A stretch of DNA of 64,000 bases from Trichaptum fuscoviolaceum (taxonomy: Eukaryota > Basidiomycota > Agaricomycetes > Hymenochaetales > Trichaptaceae): NCBI GenBank assembly GCA_910574455.1, contig CAJSYZ010000005.1, positions 6,882,001-6,946,000 of the forward strand, read 5' to 3'. The notes under the pieces were generated by a model that was not told where the DNA came from, searched no databases, and saw only the letters and a program-made list of their open reading frames with translations. Below, one piece after another: positions 35,227-47,330 of the stretch. Position 1 is the first letter of the stretch. Every line of letters begins with the position of its first letter. The position numbers were made by a program, and so were the translations under genes.

Positions 35227-37018
35227 GGGTTGGTGATTGCCGTTAGTATGATTTCCATAATTCCATCGTCTTTCAGGTCAAAATTAGTATTATCTATTCT
35301 TAATCTTCAAATTTATTGTACCATATCACATCTCGCTCAAGCATAGCATACAATATACACATTTAGCACATACGAATGGCCAGTACGCAGCTATGATACC
35401 CAGTGCTTTTCATACTACATGTATTTCGGAGACTCAGGATGCCACTGTAATTCCCGGGTCTCCGAGTCCAAGCGTCTCCGAGTCCGCCGACCGGCTCCGA
35501 GACCCGGATGCAGTACACGTGATACCACTGACAGTGTTCCAGTGTTGTTTACACATATCTACGTGACGCGTCGCGCATTTTTTCTCTCTTCCATCCGTCC
35601 CGCAAAGGTTGACTTACACTCTAACACTATCAACCTCAAAATCCGTCGATTTCGTATCCCCAATCTATTCATATGCACTAGCACTCGACTGCACGCGTAG
35701 CGATGAAATAGTTTAACTGCGTTTTATTTGTCAATCTATATTTCATGGTATGTCATAAACAGCCAGAGCTAGAGAGCTCTCAAAGTCTGCCTTGTCATGA
35801 AGCTCAATGCATGAAGTACGTTTTTCTTTAAGACCTCACGACAAACGAACCTCAAAGCCATGTCCAATAACCGACAGGGAATCTGCTTTCTATTTGGCTC
35901 GCTCTGAACCAATCGGGCGTAGAGTTGCCTTGAGCAAATAGGCTTCACTATGCGAGGACGACATGATCAAGAGGTCTATCACCACCCATGCAATCTTCCC
36001 CTTCCTAAATCACACGGTGGGGAACAAACTAGCCCTATGCGTGATTTATCGATAAACGAGAACAATCGATGGTAACGTGGGATAAATCGCTGCGACTCGG
36101 CGTGAATACAAAGTCCTGCGTCTTTCTCTGTCTCTTCACTCTACAATACGACCGTCTGCATTCGGCCACCATCCACGCTCCTGTACGTCTTCAGAGCTGA
36201 ACCTGTGAACACGGAGCCCCGGACACTCGCTTTTTCTTGCGGCCTTTCGGATTCTTACAGCCACCGATTTGACGACTCTGGAGATTAACAGGCCGAAGGC
36301 GATCTATTTATCTTGAGTTCTGGTCGATCAGACCAACAAGTCGAAAGACTGTCAGTATTCTGATTGCTGGGGATGGGTACATCATTTAATGGACCAAGGG
36401 GTGACGCCAAAGGTATATATTTGCTGCCAGTGTGCGTGACATCACCATCGCTCGTCTAGGCCTTCTGCCATATTCACTCCAATTACTGAAGTCACTTTGA
36501 CGAAATGCGCTGCTCAGCCAAGCTTTCCCTCGGCTAATTGATGATCATCTGGTACCCCTTCGTTCTGGACTTCTAGTCTGCTTCCGGCTTCACAAATCCT
36601 TGCAGCTTTCGGTACGGATTGCGAGCCACCGGACACGAACTCATCTGCTGTTCTTCAGTAACATCAATTTCTTGTGCGCTAGTACGGGTTTACGTCGAGA
36701 GCCTCACCGGACTCGACCGCCCTCGGGACTCGGAGGCTGGATTACGTTGTCGGAAACAGCTGGAAAAGGCTCGAACTCGAACTATTGTATGAGCGGGTAT
36801 CGCCGCGTGGCACGTGCGCGAGCTTCTCCCGGATTGCCTGTTCGGGCGATGGCTGCGAGTTTGTTGGAGGTCGGTGACGGTTGGAGAAAGTACTTATGGA
36901 CTGCCACCATGCTTGTGACGACTTTCACCCCCTTCCACTCAGTGCCTAGCCGTCGCCACCTCCGCTCGGCGTAACCAGCAAGCACACGTCCGTGCCCCTC
37001 CCCCGCATCCCAAACACT
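35227..37018. other. Intergenic region, no supported gene
   Basis: A cluster of ctccgagtcc words lies at 35,460-35,510 (three in 50 bases). The open frame 36,600-36,974 has no recognisable feature and runs into the probable promoter of the carboxylesterase gene. A TATA-like ggtatatatt lies near 36,412. Confidence 0.4.
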
Positions 37019-39816
37019 ATGGTCGCCGTACCCGACACAGATTCCGCCTCGGACGACATCGCGTTCACCGATGCTTTCGACGACTCGTTCGACTCCAGCA
37101 CGCCATCGGAAACGTCGGCGACGGAGCACTCTGTTCTCGTCGATGGTCCACCTGTTGAGCTGTTGCATCCGACCTTGCATACATCATTCGTTGGTGTTCA
37201 ACACTATGTCTCAGCCCCGAGTGCACAAGTCCACCAGTTTCGCGGAATAAAATATGCGAATGTTCCTCTTCGCTTTCGTCGCTCCGTTTTGTTCGACAAA
37301 TATCAGGCGACAACGGACGCAACAAAATTTGGGTATGTAACAAGTGCTGCTTTGATCTATGCTATCTCGTAACCGCATTTGTATGCAGACCTATTTGTCC
37401 TCAAATAAAAAATCGCTGGATGGCGACGCGCCTTTATGGCCTCCCGTCAGAGCTTGTCCCAGTCCAGCCTTATACGCCACCAGCAGATGAGTTCGAATGC
37501 TGCAACCTCACCATCACGGTTCCTGCACCTTCTTCGCTGCCTTCTGACGAACCCATGCCAGTCATGGTCTGGATTCATGGGGGCGGCAACGTTACTGGCT
37601 CAGGTAACGAATGGGTGTGGGATATGGGTGCGTTGGTGAAAAAGAGTATTGAGGTTGGGAAGCCAATTGTTGCTGTAGCTCTCAAGTGCGTATATTCATG
37701 CTTGTACTGTGGTCGATTCAGTTTCCCCGGATTTGATGCGGATGATCTGCGAACTCGTTGATGCCATGACTAACACTGAATATTGTTTCTCAGTTTTCGT
37801 CTGGGTCTTTTCGGCTTTGGTGCCAGTGACCTCCTGCGCGAGGACAACAACGCGGCTGGGGAGGATGGCGTAGGCAACTATGGTATGTAGCGCCACCTCT
37901 AAGTTTTTTTTACACATTTCACTCTTTTTCCCTCCGGCCTTCCGCTTCCTTTAATCTTAGTATTGGAAGAGTTTCATTAAACTTTAGTTCACAAATTCAA
38001 ATTATTGTCCAAACCCTTTCTAAACTCAAAAATTCTTCTAGGTCTGTACGACCAGCGCACTGCCCTGCATTGGATTCGAAAGAACATCGCCGGCTTCGGA
38101 GGCGATCCTCTGAATGTGACATTGTTTGGTTCGTCATGGGGTGCTGCGGATATCCACTCCCATCTCTTGTCTGCAGCAAATTACGTCGACGTCACCGCTC
38201 CTTCGAAGACTGAAAGCAACTCTGAGGAAGAGAACAGAGAACCGCACTCCGGACCGCTCTTTCACCGCGCGATTTTACAGTCCGGAGCGCTGGTCCCGTC
38301 ATCGAGTGTCGTGCAAGACCTCGGAACTTCTGGTCAGCTTCTCCATCGCATCATGTCGACCATTGGTGTGAAAACTATTGAAGAACTGCGTGCGGTGCCA
38401 GCGCAGAAAATTGTCGAGCTGACTGGTGAACGTGTTCGGCCCGTAGATGACGGCGTGTTTCTTCGGAAAGACTGGAGGACTCTCACACTACCGGTCTATC
38501 AAGGATTTGATGAAAAAGTGAGGCGAAGACAGGATGTGGTCATTGGTGACGTTGCGTGCGAGAGTGTGCTTTGGGCGACTCCCGCTCGTATGTGGGGTGC
38601 TGATGCCGTTTCTCGCCGAGCTCGCGCTATTGTACAATCTGTGCGACGGGCAGATGCGCTCATGCGCGCCTACGAAATTGTTGACGCCGAGAAGGGCACC
38701 GGTACGAATTCCCCGACACGAGATCGGGACACTGCGCGCCGTTCGACCTCCGCTGTCGTTGATGATGACGAAGAATCGGATAGCAGCAGTGACGATGATA
38801 GCGAGTCAGAACTTGCCGAACGTGTCATGGAACTTATGAACGATGTTGCCTTCGCGTGGCCCGTAGATGTCGCCGCACGTTGCGCTGCGGATTCAGCATT
38901 CGTTTTCGAGGAACACAAACTGCACACGGCCAATGGACATCTAGCAGCTGTTTCTGAATCTGACTCCGAATCTGATAGCTCTGCTCTGACTTCCGAATCA
39001 TCTGACTCAGAAACAACACTCGTCGACAACCATGGGCGCAAGCGCTTATTGCACGCCCCGTACGTGTATCGGTATGTCTTTGACCAAGCATCACCGTACA
39101 CTGGTACACCACATCACGGGGTAGATCTGCTCTATCTCTTCGGCAACATTCCCTTCCCAGTGGACCCAGAGCTGTCGCAGGAGATGAACGATGAAGTTAA
39201 TTGGGATCGCGTGAAGGTACGACAAGTGATGCAAGAACGCTGGCTTAGTTTCGCGCACGGAGAAGATCCTTGGGACCCATTGACCCCCCAGCCCCCCGCC
39301 GCTGTTGCAAACATGACCGACAAGGGTATCTTCGCGACTCCGATGCTCTCTCCGGTCTCGAGTTTGGCAAGTCACTACCATGGACACGCACCGACTGCTG
39401 GCGATCTGCCGCCTCCGGGCCTCCCTCCGGCCGTCTCCCCTGCATCGTCACGCTCAAGCTCGTTCTCGCACACAGGCTCTATATTCGGAGAGCTCGGCGC
39501 GAACCCATTCTTCCGTTCGCACCATCAGCAACATCACCCACAACATCACCTGCAGCAGCATCAGCACCACCTGCACCACCAACATCACCTCCATCCAGGG
39601 GCAGGACTCTACGGGCCACAGCAGCCCCCGCCGATATCAATTTCGGAGTCGGACAAGGTGTATGTGTTTGGCCCTGAGGGTGAGACGGGCGCTCGAAGCG
39701 CTAAGATCTTCGCTGGCCGGAGGAGAGTGCACGCCTGGCGCGAGGCCTTGGCGCCTCTTGGTCTGGCTACTGCTCAGAAATTCGTGAATGAGCTAGGCAA
39801 CGGCCCACCTATGTAA
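37019..39816 (+). CDS. Type-B carboxylesterase/lipase (alpha/beta hydrolase)
   Basis: Four exons (37019-37332, 37389-37685, 37794-37882, 38042-39816) total 2,475 bases, giving 824 residues, well above the ~550 usual for the family. The order is typical of cholinesterase-like enzymes. [15 protein letters not shown] comes first, then the oxyanion loop [19 protein letters not shown], then [23 protein letters not shown]. The nucleophile elbow is [12 protein letters not shown] (G-S-S-W-G in place of the usual GESAG) and the His region is [13 protein letters not shown]. It hydrolyses carboxylic esters; the substrate is unknown. Two acidic Ser/Asp/Glu tracts (near 38,760-38,815 and 38,940-39,020) and a C-terminal His/Gln-rich tract (39,520-39,600) enlarge it. 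There is no signal peptide; the N-terminus is acidic ([15 protein letters not shown]), so a cytosolic enzyme is likely. Confidence 0.92.
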
Positions 39817-40471
39817 TCCGTCTATTCCATGGCGCACGCAGTGGAAGCAAAAATTGTTGACTTGCATAAGTCCACTACATACTGTGGATCGCATTGCAAG
39901 TCTCCGTCTATAATGGTCTTGACTTAGCATTTTTACTGACTCAATACTTCTGTACGATTGACTTGCTTTCTCTCGGTTTTCTCGCTGTTTTATTCTGTGT
40001 GGCTTTAGGGAAAAACGATCACGACTTCATTCTGTCCTAATTTTGCTACTCCATATTCATCTCGGTCTCACTTCGGTCACATTTCATAATTCGCCTCAGA
40101 TAGTAAGGCGATAGTACAAAATGAAGCCACATTTGTATGCATCTCATTTCATCACATCGTAATCTGTAGTTCATAGATGTATCTTTTAATATGCTCACTT
40201 CTGTTGTTGTCCAGAAGCGTTAAAAGATTGTAGTATTTACTTCGTAGCTAATTGTATGTACGTACGTACATAACCAATGAAAGTTAAATGAATTTTGTAT
40301 TGTACTCATGCCGCGTTAAATGAACTTCCTGCTGAAAGACATCCCGATTATCTGTTGTCGAACCAGGTTGGGTGATTGGGAGTACTGAAACGGGATCACA
40401 AAATTAAATCATGGCACATTTGTTGATGACTTAAGTATGATCGGTTAATCTCTGAACTCGCCTCTGCAAAC
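39817..40471. other. Convergent intergenic gap
   Basis: No gene is visible between the 3' ends of the carboxylesterase and the downstream TauD gene. The sequence is AT-rich with a tgtatgtacgtacgtacataa palindrome-like tract near 40,253-40,273. Confidence 0.45.
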
Positions 40472-42109
40472 CTAGTCGTTGTAGCCCTTCGGTTTACTGA
40501 TTTCCTCATTGCCCTGACTGTATTTCTGCAAGGGGTCGCCTAAACCGAGTCGTTCCCACATGTCCTTCTGGCGGTCTCTCGCCTGCTTCCCGGTAGAGCA
40601 CTCGTAATCCGCTACGCTCAAAGGCTTCTCTCCGTGCGGTGTAACACGCAGTGCGTGTCGACAATGCGGCCAAAAGTCGAAAGCCGTAGTGTGAGATACA
40701 ACCTGAATCCGTGAAACATGATGGCTCTTAGCAATCGAGTCGCGTACCGTAAGAGAGGGAAACACTTACCCTATTGTCATAAATCGCGACGGAGTCCTTC
40801 TCCCACCGAAAGCGCACTTGGAAATCCGGGTTGTCCGAGATTTGATGAAAGAGGAACTGCAGAATCGCATCAGATTCCGCCTTGGGAACTCCCACTATGC
40901 GTCGCGAGAATCCTAAATTTAATTTTGAGTCATTCAGCCTGCAGCACACAGCGTCGGGATACCAGTGATAACGCACCGGGATCGATGTATACGCTCTTCC
41001 AGCCAGTAACAGGGTGAACGCGAACAATGGGATGGATTGTCTCAATTTCCGGCCGGCGCACATGTGTCCCGGCGGCATGCGCACTTTGAGTTTGGGCCGC
41101 ACCGCTATGGACGACAGTAAGGCCTTCCAGGTAAGCCTGCAAACCGGGGCTCAATGAGGAGTAGAGCGCGTATCTATTTGTTTCCCTTTATCAGTAATCT
41201 CTTTCTTCCAGTAGGAGAAACTGGCGAATATAAGTACCCAGAACTCCAGAGTGTGTCGCCACCGTATGGAGGGATCGTGATACCCTTGAGTGACGTTATG
41301 CTCGGAGGCTGCAGCTCGTATGTGACATCCGAATGCCATTGTTGTGCTAAATTCGAGGAAGTGGCTGGGTTTGGCCTGTGTGCAGCATCATGATAGAGAA
41401 CTTATCATCCGTATGTTAATGATTTTTCCTCCAATCGGTAGAATGCCGACTTACGATGGACTTCTTCAAGACCAGATTCCTGGGGAACGGGACCTGTCGC
41501 ATGTTTGTGCAGTCTTCCCCAGTGGCGGCCAAGTTCAAGTTGCTCATAAATGCTAACAGGTTGATTCCGGAAGACTTCACGCTCGATTAGTACGCTTCCT
41601 GAACACATTAGGGGAACTGTACTCACAGACGACGCCTCTTTCAGCGACGAGTAAAGCCCTTGCAAGTCGTGTTCATTCAATTTGGATCTTCAGGTTGATG
41701 TTCAGCTCACAGTTCATCCTTTTGCTGGCCTGAGAGCTGCCGAAGATCAATGCCCTCAATTTCAGTCCCAATTGCCGAGGTAAGGTGAGTGACTTTGATC
41801 GCTGCTGACAGCAGGGCACGCTTCTCTGGATCTGCGAAGTCTCCACGGTCCGCAACATCGAAGTATTCAAGGGGTACCCAATCTACTTTCGGGAAGGAAG
41901 GCTGGTGGGAAAGTTCTTGTAGGATAAGTCGATTGTTTGATATATAGTCAAAAGGGACTCACCTTATAATGCGAGTATTCATAGTCTTTAGCCACATCAA
42001 CATTCTTTCCATCTTCCGATACGTTGAGCTCGGGCGTCACCTGGGCCATTGTTCTACGGGGGGAGAAGTCTGTGCTGTTGAGATCGGGAGCGGCAGCATG
42101 AGGTACCAT
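40472..42109 (-). CDS. TauD/TfdA-type 2-oxoglutarate dioxygenase (downstream copy)
   Basis: It is a paralog of the gene at 42,704-44,359 in the same orientation, with the same intron positions. It encodes a non-haem iron, 2-oxoglutarate-dependent dioxygenase of the kind that releases sulfite from sulfonates such as taurine (yeast Jlp1 type). Conserved parts read WVPLEYFDV, KVTHLTSAIGTEIEGIDLRQL, FRNQPVSIYEQLELGRHWG, WHSDVTYELQPPSITSLKG (His-x-Asp iron ligands), PPYGGDTLWSSG, VHPVTGWKSVYI, YDNR and CRHALRVTPHGEKPLS (third ligand His and the Arg for 2-oxoglutarate). It ends KPKGYND like its twin. The start at 42,109 (MVPHAAAP) or at 42,049 (MAQVTPELN) is open. The N-terminus is shorter and unlike that of the twin. 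It appears intact. Confidence 0.88.
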
Positions 42110-42703
42110 AGCTGATCAACGAACGAAACTTCTGGGACAGAGTTCACAGTTAAGATACCAAACCATGCATCTGAGTTCAGCCCCAGGAGTTGTTGGTCGC
42201 AAGTGTTGATTTACTTTTCTTCAAAAGCCATGATCTACCGCAGACTATTCGGCACCGGCATTTGCGCAAGGTGCTCTCTTAATGACACCATCGAGCAGCC
42301 TGAGGTAGAAGGCTAAAATTCAATGCCGGGTTAGACTTTACTACTTCTTACACGAGTCGAATGCATTGGCCTCACGCTGTAGATCTGATACTTTCGGAGG
42401 AGGCAGTACTCGCGCAACGCAGTGCGTTGGTTGTGGAAGCTTTCAAACTGTGGAATCTCGCGGAGTTTGAATACAAACAATTTTGTATACAGTTTACCGT
42501 AGACTCGCAAGCCAGTCGCGAATTTTCGTGAGGGTGGGAGTGAGATGAATGGTGACAAGCGACTGGTTCACAAGTCTAAGTTTACCGCTACTGTCGAGAT
42601 TTACCAGCGATTGAAGAAATGATACATGCATACATAAATCTACGTGATGCTATTAACTCGGATACATTTGATTGATCATACAACTCGGGGCCATATCGAA
42701 CCG
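42110..42703. other. Gap between the two TauD genes
   Basis: This is the promoter region of the downstream TauD copy and the 3' flank of the upstream copy. A short minus-strand frame (42,558-42,331) is without features. I see no other gene. Confidence 0.4.
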
Positions 42704-44359
42704 CTAATCGTTGTATCCTTTCGGTCGGTTGACGTCAGCGTTGGATTTCCTGTACTTCTCCAATGGGTCATCTACGCCAAGTTGTTTCCAAATCTCCTTC
42801 TGGCGGTCCTTCGCTTGCTTCCCGGTCTTGTTCTCGTAGTCTGCTACACTCAAAGGTTTCTCACCGTGCGGTGTAACGCGTAGTGCGTGTCGACGATGCG
42901 GCCAAAAGTCGAACGTAGCAGAGTGCGTTACCACCTATGTTCGAAGGCATGAGTATGCTATCGAAGAAGAGCGTCCTTGAGTGTAACACTTACCCTATTG
43001 TCCCAGATGGCGATGGAGTCCCTTTCCCATCGGAAGCGTACTTGGAAATCAGGGTTGTCCGAGATCTGATGGAAGAGGAATTGGAGGATTGCGTCCGACT
43101 CCGCCTTAGGGACACCAACGATGCGACGAGTAAATCCTGTTATTATAAATCGGATAACATAGTCAGACAATGTCCAGAAAGTGATCTCAGGGGGTGAACG
43201 CACCAGGATTGACATATATACTCTTCCAACCCGTGACAGGATGAACCCGAACAATAGGATGAATGGTCTCAATTTCTTGCCGGCGGACATGAGTCCCAGC
43301 GGCGCGCGAGCCTTGCGCTTGCGCCACAGCGCTGTGTACGGCAGTCAGACCCTCTAGATACGCTTGCAATCCAGGACTCAGAGAAGAGTAGAGAGCATAT
43401 CTATTTTTCAGAAGGTCAGTGAACTCCGGGAAAATAGAGTCTACGACGGTATACGAACCCTGAGCTCCAGAGCGTATCACCACCATAAGGAGGGATTGTG
43501 ATGCCCTTCAGCGATGTCGTACTGGGGGGCTGAAGTTCGTATGAAACATCTGTGTGCCACAGCTCTAATTTGGAGAAAGCGGTTGGGTCCGGCCGTCTTG
43601 AAGCATCATTATAGACAACTAAGACATCACTTGTCACGATTGATGATCCACAGTAAGAATACTAAAAGTCTTACGATGAACTTCTTCGAGGCCGGGTTCC
43701 CGAGGGACTGGAGTAGTCGCGTGTTTATGCAACTTTCCCCAGTGACGGCCGAGCTCGAGTTGTTCGTGAACGTTGATAGGCTGATTCCGGAAAACTTTGC
43801 GACGGTTAGCGACGATCTTGTACCAATAATTGTTGGTAAACTACTCACAGACAACGCCGCGTTCAGCAATGAGTAGTGCCCTTTCAAGATTGTTCGAGTT
43901 CAGTCACATATGAATTGAAAGGTCGTTGTATAGCTCACAGCTCATCCTTCTGCTGGCCTGAAAGTTGGCGAAGGTCGATTCCCTCGATTTCCGTTCCGAT
44001 GGCCGGGGTAAGCTGGGTAACCTTCGTTGCTGCTGAGAGAAGAGCGCGCTTCTCCGGGTCTGCGAAGCTTGCACGATCCACGACATCAAAGTATTCCAGT
44101 GGCTCCCAGTCTACTTTCGGGAAGGAAGGCTGATCAAATGAATGGCCTGCATTATTTGCGATGTACTCGGTGTATTACTACAGGCACGCACCTTATATTG
44201 AGCGTATTCATAATCGTCGTTCCCATCATCGGCATCTGGGGGCGAGTAGAAGGGATTGAAGGCCGGTTCGTCCTCAGACTTGACAAGTTTTGACTTCAAG
44301 GCTTGGATGCTCGTGCCGTTAGTGCTGCTGCGGTCGGGATCGGTGGCGACAGGTGCCAT
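42704..44359 (-). CDS. TauD/TfdA-type 2-oxoglutarate dioxygenase (upstream copy)
   Basis: Eight exons (44359-44192, 44129-43939, 43880-43849, 43794-43675, 43618-43459, 43400-43204, 43136-42994, 42934-42704) total 1,242 bases, giving 413 residues. Iron ligands are in LELWHTDVSYELQPP (His-x-Asp) and HRRHALRVTPHGEKP. The 2-oxoglutarate Arg is in the same segment. WDNRVVTHSATFDFWP is typical of the sulfonate-dioxygenase group. The likely role is to obtain sulfur from sulfonates under sulfur limitation, by analogy with yeast Jlp1 (inference). The N-terminus is an acidic, probably disordered ~55-residue leader ending DDGNDDYEYAQYK. The gene is intact and forms a tandem pair with the copy at 40,472-42,109. 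Confidence 0.93.
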
Positions 44360-45604
44360 GGTTGACGGACTGAAAGTTCAGCTTTCACCTCAGAGTATGC
44401 ACAGAATGTAGGAGGGGCCTGATGGTAATTCTGCCTTCGAGTCATTTAAACACTCTGCGAGTCGGCATAATGTTGCGAGACTCGGAGGAGATTCGTGCAC
44501 TTGCGCCAGGTGACCACTGAATGACACCATCTCCTGGGAGATTAGTGCTAGGTATGAGAAGAAGTAGAGGTAGCCATCGCGTGTACCATCCATCCAGCTG
44601 CGCCCAGACTACTGTCCTGCCAAACACTTGACTGGAGTGTGGTGTGGACAAGTATGATACAATTCATGCGTGATCCTCCTGCTCGATATCGGATAGCGCG
44701 GTGTACCCAACGCTGAGAGCGGCATGACAGTCTGAAGCAGCAAAGCCGATACATGCCAGTTTCTCCGTTGTATCATGTGCCCAACCTCTAGAATCTGGAA
44801 GATGTTTCGCTCTCCCAGCTTCTATACGTGAAAGTTATCTTGTGAGTGTGGCGATATCGATCCTGAATATTACATTCGGGAGTATTCTGCGTTAACTGGT
44901 AAAGGCAACGTTCTGAGAGACCTTCTTATAAGCAAATATTAGCCATCCAACTATTTTCGAAGTCTGAAGATATGAGCGAGAATCAGAGGATGATTGTTGT
45001 CTTCAAGATCAGCGCTAGTTGACACCGTGCCAGCAGCCGCCAGCGTACAACTTCAAGTTGAAGTCTCGCTTACTAATCCGAGTTCAACCCGCTACTACTA
45101 TAGTACGACCACTGGCAGCACGGATTGTTCAATGGGCTTCTCAACATACCTTTAACACTTTCTCCAAACATGAATTATGTCGCCACGATCACCACTGCGA
45201 CACGAGCAACATATATTAGCAGGAACTTTATTGCTGGTGGCATTCAGAATACCTTCTTCCGAGGGCGTCCACTATCTGGTATAGGTTTTCTCGAACGGCA
45301 TAGGAGCGAACTGGTCGCTCCATCAATACTCTACTTCGTCCATCGGGTGTTTCAGGCTACGGGCTGCGCATGCGAAGAAATAGATGTGGCTATTGGAAGG
45401 CCACAATCACATCGACGTAAATGAAGTTATGGGTGACCCATTAATATGCGAAGAGTTCGGGTTGATGAGGCCGAATGCTTCGGTGAGTATAGTATGTGAC
45501 TATTCTTAAGACTTTGAGAACTGATATCTGCTCATGCCAGTGACACTCGAAGCTTGTCTTCAATCCATACTTGCGCTGCATTCACCTCTGGTTTTTGGTT
45601 TCAG
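44360..45604. other. Intergenic region
   Basis: No supported gene. The palindrome-like word acaacttcaagttgaagt lies near 45,048 and ccactggcagca near 45,109, both part of the dispersed short repeats. Frames at 45,019-45,424 overlap in several registers and carry no motif. Confidence 0.4.
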
Positions 45605-46748
45605 ATGACTTTAGATATCATTCAAGCTACAGAACAGTTGCAATCGAGCCGTTATCTCCTCGTCGCCTCTTTCTCTGTAAGTAATCCATCCTCGATGAGT
45701 ATACTTTGGATTCATGATTGTTTCTCCCTTACTATAAAGGCTATCTCTTGGGATCTAATCATTCATGCTGCTCAAGATCTCGAGCTTGGCTTTAAGCACA
45801 AGCTTTCGTTATGTTCCGTACTCTATTTTGTATCAAGGTTCGTACTTTAAAACAGACCTTGACCGCTCTCGTTCATTCAATGTACTCCGCAGGTTATCGG
45901 TATTTGGCCAAGCGTTAGCTTTGGTTGTTTTGCAAGGCATGTCCTGCTACTTTGTTTAATCCGTATAATAACATTCTTCATCCAGTATTCAGCGCAAAAC
46001 CGTGTCAAACTACCCTTGAGTTCCAACTCTGGCTGTTCGCTGCAAGCTCTTGTTCGACTTCATCACTTTTCTTGTTCCGCGCTCGAGCCGTATACATGGG
46101 CACGAAACTCCCGGTCTTGTGCTTCCTCGTGCTTTGGCTCTCAGTGCTCATCTCGTGTATTTACACACCTTTCGCTTTCCGTTCGAAAGACATCGGGCAA
46201 TTCGTTGGAGCTTGTGCCATCAGCGAGACAACTCCTTATTGCGTGGCTTGCGTAGTTACTTCTACAGTAAAAGACACGGTCGTGTTCCTCGCCGTCTCAT
46301 GGCGTCTACTGTCGTTCATTGGAGAAGGCCTGGATACAAGATCCCGGATAAACTTCTTTCTCCGTCGAGAAGCATTACCGAAAATCTCCGGCACTTTGCT
46401 ACAGAGTGGCCAACAATACTATTTGTGCGTCCTCGTCTTCAGCCGATGACTTCTACAGTGCTACATTTGCTCACTTTGGTCAAAAGCTTTACAATTGTCG
46501 CGAATATCATAATGATGATAATGATGCACTCAAGGACCGGCGCCCAATCAACAAATTATTCATACTTGATGCCATTCGTTGTCGTCCGGAACTCAATGGC
46601 ATGCAAGGTGTACCGGGACGTTAAACTGGGTCTTCTAATGGACGACGTTCCCACCCGGTGTAGTAGATGGTCAGCAGACCTCCGGTTTGCAGCGAACCCC
46701 AACTCGGGCCTCGATCTTGTCAATGGTAGTAAGCTATACCTTGCTTGA
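45605..46748 (+). CDS. Multi-pass membrane protein, four-member local family, copy A
   Basis: It starts at ATG 45,605 (MTLDIIQATEQLQ). Exon 1 ends at 45,676 and joins AISWDLIIHAAQDLELGF, the family's first conserved block. FVSR joins LSVFGQALALVVLQ. The next junction uses a GC donor (exon end 45,936, intron GCATGT) and an AG acceptor at 45,984-45,985, restoring the frame to FSAKPCQTT. The rest reads CSTSSLFLFRARAVYMGT, a hydrophobic helix, CVACVVTSTVKDTVVFLAVSW and LPKISGTLLQSGQQYY. After a last intron come a final helix and NSMACKVYRDVKLGL. About seven hydrophobic segments are visible. The family is unknown to me by name; it recalls basidiomycete seven-helix proteins such as DUF6533. Copy A is the most divergent and has a longer tail. 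Confidence 0.7.
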
Positions 46749-47330
46749 CTTTATGTGCCCGTTTTTCTTTTAGTAACTACTGGTCCTGATTTATTTAGAT
46801 ATTCGTAACACCCCGAAGGGCAATCTAAGGAGATAGGACTTAAAACCGATCAATCTCGGGGAAAGACTCCGATAGATAGCTTCCAAGCTGTGGTTAAGCC
46901 GTCTCACATTTGGTGCGCGACGTTTCCGGACTTGATTTTAGTGCTTTCCGTACAACCCATTATGTTGATTTTATGTTTGTAGTTCGACTGGGTGCCTCGT
47001 TTTTTTCCATCTTATCTTTCTTTGATGACCCCTCCGGATCTACTTCTCGGACAATCCTACCTAACTCCGTATCAGGTGTAAGAACAATTGATGTTCGCCT
47101 CGATCAGACCTGAATAGTGACATTGATGCTGAGCAAGCATGCCTCGTGTACTGCAAGGTTTTTCCTGAGAACGCGCTACCGACGGATGAGTGATCCAACA
47201 CATCACGGCACTCCTTTCCATATGCATGTTCAGCACAAACCCAGAGTAGCGAACCACAATATAAGCTCTGCTGCTTCCGATTGCTACGAAGTATCTCAAC
47301 TATCACAAGCACGGCGATCCTCTCCCAACA
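46749..47330. other. Gap between membrane paralogs A and B
   Basis: No gene is supported; short frames only. It would contain the terminator of copy A and the promoter of copy B. Confidence 0.35.
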
